Shown here: in pieces, positions 59,502 to 64,000 of the stretch
Numbering within the stretch: the stretch's first letter is position 1
Layout of the letters: each line of letters opens with the position of its first letter
Assembly: GCF_042646425.1 (NCBI RefSeq)
Contig: NZ_JBHRTR010000018.1
Coordinates: 1-64,000, forward strand
Origin: Marinibaculum pumilum
Lineage (GTDB): Bacteria; Pseudomonadota; Alphaproteobacteria; Ferrovibrionales; Ferrovibrionaceae
Length of the DNA: 64,000 bases
Direction of reading: 5' to 3'
Made by a program: the position numbers and the translations under genes
Notes under the pieces: model-generated
Told to the model about the DNA's origin: nothing
Database searches by the model: none
What the model saw: the letters and a program-made list of their open reading frames with translations, nothing else

Positions 59502-60929
59502 CTAGTTGGCCAGGTGGACGTACTCGTATTCCACCGGCAGATTGTTGATTCCCCGGTCCGGCGGGGCAATCCAGCTTGCCATCTTACCAGGATCGGTGAC
59601 CTGCACCATGAGGCCGCGGACATGCTGGCGGTCGGCCTCGGTCGGCAGCCATTCGCCGGCCATCGCGGCATGCTTCTCCGGGTCGGTGAACTTGCCCTCC
59701 GGCGTGATCGGCAGGCCGGCCCAGGCGCCGATCTTGCGGTTGAACCGCTCGCTCGGCAGGGTCAGCTGGAAGTCCGCGCCGGCCTTCTCGATGGTCCGGT
59801 TCCAGCGCTTCACGCCGATCTCGCAGTCGCGGATATAGGCCGACCGGGTGATGTAGTTCATCGCGTTGCGGGTCGGCACCTCTTCCTCGTTGATCCCGCC
59901 CTTGCCGTCCGGCACCGGGATCTTCGTTACGGTGTCGGCCTCGACATGGTCCTCGTAGCGGGTCTCGTCCGGCCGGCCCTTCAGGCCGGCGGCGAAGGAG
60001 GTCGCGGCGTTCGACGAGATGTCGGCGCCGAACAGATCCAGCGAGGAAGAGAACCAGAAGTTCATGTAGCGCTGGATCGTGGGCAGGTCGATGCCGCCTG
60101 CGCGGCGTACCGCCGCCGGATCGTCGGTGCCCAGCTCCTTCATCAGCTCCAGGCAGCGCTTCACCACCCGGCCGATGCCGGTCTCGCCCACGAACATGTG
60201 GTGGGCTTCCTCGGTCAGCATGAACTGGCAGGTCCGCGCCAGCGGGTCGAAGCCGGATTCCGCCAGCGACTTCAGCTGGTACTTGCCATCCCGGTCGGTG
60301 AAGTAGGTGAACATGAAGAACGACAGCCAGTCGCTGATCGGCTCGTTGAAGGTGCCCAGGATCCGCGGATTGTCGCTGGAGCCGGAATGGCGGGCCAGCA
60401 GCAGCTCCGCCTCCTCGCGGCCGTCGCGGCCGAAATGGGCGTGCAGCAGGTAGACCATCGCCCACAGATGGCGCCCCTCCTCCACGTTCACCTGGAACAG
60501 GTTGCGCAGGTCGTAGAGCGACGGACAGGTCAGGCCCAGCAGGCGCTGCTGCTCCACCGAGGCGGGCTCGGTATCGCCCTGGGTGACGATCAGCCGGCGC
60601 AGGGTGGCCCGATGCTCGCCCGGCACCTGCTGCCAGGCCGGCTCGCCCATATTGTCGCCGAAGCCGATGCGGCGGTCCTCCACCCGGTCGGCCAGGAAGA
60701 TGCCCCAGCGATAGTCCGGCATCTTCACCGCGCCGTAGGTGGCCCAGCCCTTGGCATCCACCGAGGTGGCGGTGCGCAGGTAGACGTCGGCGGCCTGGAA
60801 GCCTTCCGGGCCCAGCTCCATCCACCAGTCCAGGAACTTCGGCTGCCAATGCTCCAGCGCGCGCTGCAGGCGGCGGTCGGAGCTCAGGTCAACGTTGTTG
60901 GGGATTCGCTCCTGATAGTTGATGGCCAT
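59502..60929 (-). CDS. boxB: benzoyl-CoA 2,3-epoxidase subunit BoxB
   Basis: A 475-residue soluble di-iron oxygenase of the aerobic box pathway. It inserts oxygen into benzoyl-CoA to give 2,3-epoxybenzoyl-CoA. The visible carboxylate/histidine ligand set is E121, E151, H154 (EEGRHLW), D212, E241 and H244 (TEEAHHMF), in the class I di-iron spacing. Starts MAINYQERIPNNVDL, typical of BoxB. The gene begins 3 bases after the boxC stop, so the two are translated together. Needs an electron donor: classically BoxA, which is not seen in the window. Confidence 0.95.
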   Translation of the reverse strand: MAINYQERIPNNVDLSSDRRLQRALEHWQPKFLDWWMELGPEGFQAADVYLRTATSVDAKGWATYGAVKMPDYRWGIFLADRVEDRRIGFGDNMGEPAWQQVPGEHRATLRRLIVTQGDTEPASVEQQRLLGLTCPSLYDLRNLFQVNVEEGRHLWAMVYLLHAHFGRDGREEAELLLARHSGSSDNPRILGTFNEPISDWLSFFMFTYFTDRDGKYQLKSLAESGFDPLARTCQFMLTEEAHHMFVGETGIGRVVKRCLELMKELGTDDPAAVRRAGGIDLPTIQRYMNFWFSSSLDLFGADISSNAATSFAAGLKGRPDETRYEDHVEADTVTKIPVPDGKGGINEEEVPTRNAMNYITRSAYIRDCEIGVKRWNRTIEKAGADFQLTLPSERFNRKIGAWAGLPITPEGKFTDPEKHAAMAGEWLPTEADRQHVRGLMVQVTDPGKMASWIAPPDRGINNLPVEYEYVHLAN

Positions 60930-60932
60930 GGT

Positions 60933-62609
60933 TCACACCCTTTCCCAGTCGAATTTCGCACGGGAGCCCGAGCCGTAGCTCTGCAGGGCGCCCTCCTTGC
61001 CGACCGCGTTGGGCCGGTTGAAGATCCAGTTCTGCCAGGCCGTCAGGCGGCCGAAGATCTTGCTGTGCAGGCTTTCCCTGCCGCCGAAGCGGAGCGAGGC
61101 CTCCATGCCGGTCAGCGCGTCGGGGGACAGCGAGGCCCGCTCCTCCACCGCGATGCGGACCTCGTCCTCCCAGTCGATATCGTCGGGGGCGAAGGTCACC
61201 AGCCCGGCATCCAGTGCCGCGGCAGCATCCAGCAGCTTGCCGGCGCCGTTGCGCAGCGCATTCAGCTTTTCCTCGTCGCCGCCGAACCGGGTGGTCAGCC
61301 GGTCGACGCCGGTCGCCATCAGGTAGGTGCCGAAGTTCATCGGGCTGAGCGCGATCTGCGGCCCTTCGCCATCGCCCTCGTCGGCTTCCGACAGGTCCAG
61401 CATGTACGACCGGTCGGCGGCCAGCGCCGCCTCCAGGAAGGTGCCGGCGAAGGCGGAGCCCTCGTCGATCACCGCGATCAGGCTGCGGGAGGAGACGTCG
61501 AGCCGGCTTAAGGTGCGCTCCCAGAAGTTCACCACCTCGCGCACCAGCCAGAAGCCGGACTGCTCCGACAGGATCCGGTCCATTTCCAGCACCGCTTCGG
61601 CGCTGCCGCGGGAGGCGACGATCCAAGTGCCCAGCTCCAGATAGTTGGTGCGCAGCATCAGGATCGCATCGTCCAGCGCACGGGCCAGCGCCAGCGGGTA
61701 CCAGTCGGCGCCCGCCGCCTGGATCGCCTCCGGCGTACCTTCGATCGCCCCTTCCGGCGCGTGCAGGACCAGTTTCGCGGTGCGCGCCTGTGCGTCGATC
61801 TCCACGTCCAGGTGCGGATAGTGCAGGCCGCTCTCGTCGATGCGCCGCTTCAGCGGGGTCAGGCGGATGCCTTCCGCGTCCGCCGGCCGGTCGCTCTGCG
61901 CCGCCAGCGCCGCGGCGCGCTCTGCCACCAGGTCGGCGAACTTCGCCGGCGCGGCATAGCGGTCGACCAGGTTCCATTCCTTGGCGCGCTGCGCCCGGAC
62001 GCCCTCCGACGTGGTGCAGAAGACATCGGCCAGGTCGCGGCGCACGCGGCGCTTGTCCACCACCCGGGTCAGACCGCCGGTGCCCGGCAGGACGCCCAGC
62101 AGCGGCACCTCCGGCAGGCTGACGGTGGAGGAGCCGTCGTCGACCATCGCGATCTCGTCGCAGGCCAGGGCGACCTCGTAGCCGCCGCCGGCACAGGCGC
62201 CGTTCACGGCCGCCAGGAACTTCAGGCCGGACTTCGCGCTGGCCTGCTCCATGCCGTTGCGGGTCTCGTTGGTGAACTTGCAGAAGTTCACCTTCCAGCT
62301 GTGGGGCGAGGAGCGCAGCATGTAGATGTTCGCGCCGGAGCAGAACATGCGCTCCTTCGCCGAGGTCAGCACGACCGTGCGGACTTCCGGATGCTCGAAG
62401 CGGATCCGCTGCAGGATGTCGTTGAGCTCGATATCGACACCGAGGTCGTAGGAATTGAGCTTCAGCACATAGCCGGGCCGCAGCCCGCCTTCCTCATCGA
62501 CGTCGAGCTTCACCGTGGCCACCGGGCCGGCGAACTCCACCTGCCAGTGGCGATACGCCTCCGGATCGACGTCGAAGGTCACGATGTCGGTGCCAACGCG
62601 GCTATCCAT
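60933..62609 (-). CDS. boxC: 2,3-epoxybenzoyl-CoA dihydrolase BoxC
   Basis: A 558-residue enzyme that hydrolyses and cleaves the ring of 2,3-epoxybenzoyl-CoA to 3,4-dehydroadipyl-CoA semialdehyde and formate. It has an N-terminal crotonase-type half (SAKERMFCSGANIYMLRSS and AVNGACAGGGYEVALACDE) and a C-terminal half that is BoxC-specific (FWERTLSRLDVSSRSLIAVID, FGRLTAWQNWIFNRPNAVG). The ATG at 62609 follows GGGAGGAGG. The promoter region contains a TGCA inverted repeat. First gene of boxC-boxB-reductase. Confidence 0.95.
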   Translation of the reverse strand: MDSRVGTDIVTFDVDPEAYRHWQVEFAGPVATVKLDVDEEGGLRPGYVLKLNSYDLGVDIELNDILQRIRFEHPEVRTVVLTSAKERMFCSGANIYMLRSSPHSWKVNFCKFTNETRNGMEQASAKSGLKFLAAVNGACAGGGYEVALACDEIAMVDDGSSTVSLPEVPLLGVLPGTGGLTRVVDKRRVRRDLADVFCTTSEGVRAQRAKEWNLVDRYAAPAKFADLVAERAAALAAQSDRPADAEGIRLTPLKRRIDESGLHYPHLDVEIDAQARTAKLVLHAPEGAIEGTPEAIQAAGADWYPLALARALDDAILMLRTNYLELGTWIVASRGSAEAVLEMDRILSEQSGFWLVREVVNFWERTLSRLDVSSRSLIAVIDEGSAFAGTFLEAALAADRSYMLDLSEADEGDGEGPQIALSPMNFGTYLMATGVDRLTTRFGGDEEKLNALRNGAGKLLDAAAALDAGLVTFAPDDIDWEDEVRIAVEERASLSPDALTGMEASLRFGGRESLHSKIFGRLTAWQNWIFNRPNAVGKEGALQSYGSGSRAKFDWERV

Positions 62610-62629
62610 CACTGCCTCCTCCCAAGGAA

Positions 62630-62647
62630 TATGCACTATTGTGCATA
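62630..62647 (-). promoter_or_regulatory. putative BoxR operator and promoter of boxC
   Basis: A perfect 7-base inverted repeat, TATGCAC (62630-62636) and GTGCATA (62641-62647), 4-base spacer, lies 20 bases before the boxC start. On the minus strand a possible -35 TTGCAA (62667-62662) stands 18 bases before CACAAT (62643-62638), so the repeat overlaps a putative -10. BzdR/BoxR-family regulators bind TGCA-containing sequences and release DNA on binding benzoyl-CoA. Repression by the adjacent BoxR-type protein is therefore likely. Confidence 0.65.
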
Positions 62648-62673
62648 ATCAGACCAAAAAATTGCAATATGAT

Positions 62674-63687
62674 TCATCCGGCAGCCACGCCATCGGCGGT
62701 CAGGTCCCGCGTCCGCCCGCGGTCCACCTCGCCCTCACCTGCCGCAGCCAAGCCGGCCCGACGGGCGATCGCCTCCAGGCCGGCGAGGCTCTCGGCGATG
62801 GTCTGGCCGCTGGTGTCCAGCACCGCATCCGCCAGTGCATAGAGCGCCCCGCGCGCGGCCAGGATCTGCCGCAGGTCCTGCATGGCCGCGCGGTTGCCGG
62901 CCATCGGCCGGACATCGCCCTGCGCCAGCACCCGCTGCATATGTTCCTCCGGCGCGGCCTGCACCCAGACCGTCACGCAGCGCGCGCGCAGCAGGTCGAA
63001 GGTCGCCGGCTCCGTCACCAGCGAGCCGCCGGTGGCGATCACCGCCGCCGGGTGCCGTGCCACCAGGTCGGCCAGGGCTTCGCGCTCCAGGCGGCGGTAC
63101 ATCGACTGGCCGCCGAGGTTGAAGATCTCGTCCACCGTCAGCCCGGCGGACTGCTCGATGGCCGGGCGCATTTCCAGGAACGGCACCTCGAGCGCATGGG
63201 CCAGCAGCCGGCCCAGGGTGGTCTTGCCGGCGCCGCGTAGCCCGATCAGGGCGATCCGCCGGCCGCGATCGCCGCTGGCGCGCGGCCCGAAGCGTTCCTG
63301 CAGCAGGCGCCGCGCCTCCGCCAGGTCCGGCGCGGGCAGCCGGGCCAGCAGGTCCTGCAGCGCCCGCAGTTCGGCATTGGGCGGCGCCCGTTCGTCGACC
63401 AGGTCGGCCAGCGGCAGGTCCATCGCCGCAGCCACCCGACGCAGAAGGCTGATCGACAGATTGCCTTCGCCGCCCTCCAGCTTTGCCAGGTAGCGCTCGG
63501 ACACGTCGGAATCGCGGGCCAGCATGCGCCGCGTCATGCCGCGCGCCGCGCGCGTGGAGCGGACCCGATGGCCCAGGGCGGCCAGATAGGCCACGTCGCC
63601 GGGGCCGTCTCCCAGCCCGGTCGCGGCAGCGGCTGGCCCGTCCCCCGCACTTGCGTGGTCCGGGCGTTTTGCGGAACGTTCGGTCAC
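62674..63687 (-). CDS. boxR: BoxR/BzdR-type transcriptional regulator
   Basis: A 337-residue regulator. An XRE-type helix-turn-helix at about residues 32-95 (ARGMTRRMLARDSDVSERYLAKLEGGEGNLSISLLRRVAAAM) is joined to a shikimate kinase-like domain (about 143-330) with intact Walker A GLRGAGKTT (149-157), DEIFNLGGQSMYRRLEREAL and TGGSLVTEP. In BzdR and BoxR this kinase-like domain binds benzoyl-CoA as inducer. GTG start at 63687. Divergent from the flavodoxin gene and directly upstream of boxC, with its own promoter region. Confidence 0.93.
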   Translation of the reverse strand: MTERSAKRPDHASAGDGPAAAATGLGDGPGDVAYLAALGHRVRSTRAARGMTRRMLARDSDVSERYLAKLEGGEGNLSISLLRRVAAAMDLPLADLVDERAPPNAELRALQDLLARLPAPDLAEARRLLQERFGPRASGDRGRRIALIGLRGAGKTTLGRLLAHALEVPFLEMRPAIEQSAGLTVDEIFNLGGQSMYRRLEREALADLVARHPAAVIATGGSLVTEPATFDLLRARCVTVWVQAAPEEHMQRVLAQGDVRPMAGNRAAMQDLRQILAARGALYALADAVLDTSGQTIAESLAGLEAIARRAGLAAAGEGEVDRGRTRDLTADGVAAG

Positions 63688-63728
63688 GATGGGTTTCCCT
63701 CACGGTTGCGGCAGACCCGAGATCAATA

Positions 63729-63773
63729 TGCACTATAATTCTTGCCTTGGCCAGCGCATGCATTATAGTTGCA
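63729..63773. promoter_or_regulatory. divergent boxR/flavodoxin promoter with TGCA operators
   Basis: Between boxR and the flavodoxin gene, TGCACTATAAT at 63729-63739 and its inverted counterpart ATTATAGTTGCA at 63762-63773 flank a central ATGCAT. Both arms contain TATAAT, a perfect -10 consensus, on opposite strands (63734-63739 for plus, 63767-63762 for minus). TGCA is the core of BzdR/BoxR operators. The arrangement implies that one regulator controls both divergent promoters. Confidence 0.65.
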
Positions 63774-63804
63774 GAAACTCATGTCTAGAGGAGACCCGTG
63801 CGTC

Positions 63805-64000
63805 ATGCGCATTGAGATCTTTGTCGGCACGATGACCGGCACCGCCGAGCTTGTTGCAGAGGAAGTTGCCGACAGCCTGCGGTCGGCCGAGCATGACGTG
63901 GACGTGTCGATGATGGACAAGCTGGATGCCGGCGCCTTCGCCGATCCGGCATCGGTCTACCTGATCTGCACCTCGACCTACGGCCAGGGCGACGTGCCGG
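63805..64000 (+). CDS. flavodoxin, partial (runs off window)
   Basis: The first 65 residues of a flavodoxin-type protein: the FMN phosphate loop VGTMTGTAE at residues 7-15 and the later TSTYGQGD that contacts the isoalloxazine ring. It resembles short flavodoxins of the MioC type or the N-terminal domain of sulfite reductase flavoprotein. AGAGGAG precedes the ATG at 63805; an in-frame ATG at 63781 is upstream of the ribosome site. It is divergent from boxR and likely BoxR-controlled, suggesting a role as electron donor in benzoyl-CoA oxidation. Confidence 0.85.
   Translation, partial: MRIEIFVGTMTGTAELVAEEVADSLRSAEHDVDVSMMDKLDAGAFADPASVYLICTSTYGQGDVP

Noticed and set aside
63805..64000. Partial plus-strand gene as boxA
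   Set aside because: The visible part is a flavodoxin FMN loop; no ferredoxin-type CxxCxxC cysteines as expected at the N terminus of BoxA.

Overview
This is a high-GC, densely coding chromosomal window of alphaproteobacterial character. Codon use is strongly G/C-ending, GTG and TTG starts are common, and the gene families (bdhA with acetoacetate decarboxylase and a DUF3734 patatin, a boxCB cluster with a BoxR-type regulator, ThrE-like exporter, DUF1523, DUF547) are typical of Rhodospirillales-like bacteria. No rRNA, tRNA, transposase, integrase or CRISPR array was seen. The genus is not resolved.

Layout. 1-9.6 kb: a CBS-domain protein, a frameshifted DUF547 gene, an alpha/beta hydrolase, an acyl-CoA synthetase, a patatin-adc-bdhA ketone-body operon, a ThrE-like exporter and a SleB-type wall hydrolase. 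9.6-14.9 kb: a five-gene peptide-type ABC importer on the minus strand, with a strong hairpin between the binding-protein gene and the permeases. 14.9-18.0 kb: a dienelactone hydrolase fused to a SnoaL-like domain, an enoyl-CoA hydratase, a VOC protein and a MAPEG protein. 18.1-30.2 kb: a type VI secretion accessory island. On the plus strand it has three unrecognised proteins (one with a ~410-residue Ala/Lys/Glu helix), a DUF2169-pentapeptide fusion, a DUF4150 PAAR-like protein, a second pentapeptide protein and DUF3540. A vgrG and a TPR-glycosyltransferase-like gene converge on them from the minus strand. No T6SS core genes are present, so the sheath and baseplate must be encoded elsewhere. 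This island is the strongest candidate for undescribed biology.

30.3-42.6 kb holds metabolic genes: a GltS-like FMN protein, SDR, amidase, periplasmic binding protein, DUF3291, an MBL-fold hydrolase, a GGDEF/EAL-like protein, SelO, a second enoyl-CoA hydratase and a frameshifted GST. 42.8-45.4 kb encodes an 866-residue GH5 cellulase with two CBM2-like domains; its catalytic domain appears nested inside a Calx-beta fold. A textbook terminator follows, then dusA, a GntR-UTRA regulator, a HAD phosphatase coupled to a TerB-DnaJ protein, DUF1523, a nitronate monooxygenase-like protein, an AI-2E transporter, a DUF2786-like protein, a quinone oxidoreductase preceded by a triplicated start region, a CoA-transferase/hydrolase and a PAS-EAL protein.

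58.1-64 kb is the aerobic benzoyl-CoA (box) cluster: ferredoxin-NADP reductase-type flavoprotein, boxB, boxC and a BoxR-type XRE/shikimate-kinase-like regulator on the minus strand, with a flavodoxin gene diverging from boxR and running off the window edge. TGCA-containing inverted repeats lie in both promoter regions. BoxA is not visible; the flavodoxin and the reductase may supply electrons to BoxB instead.
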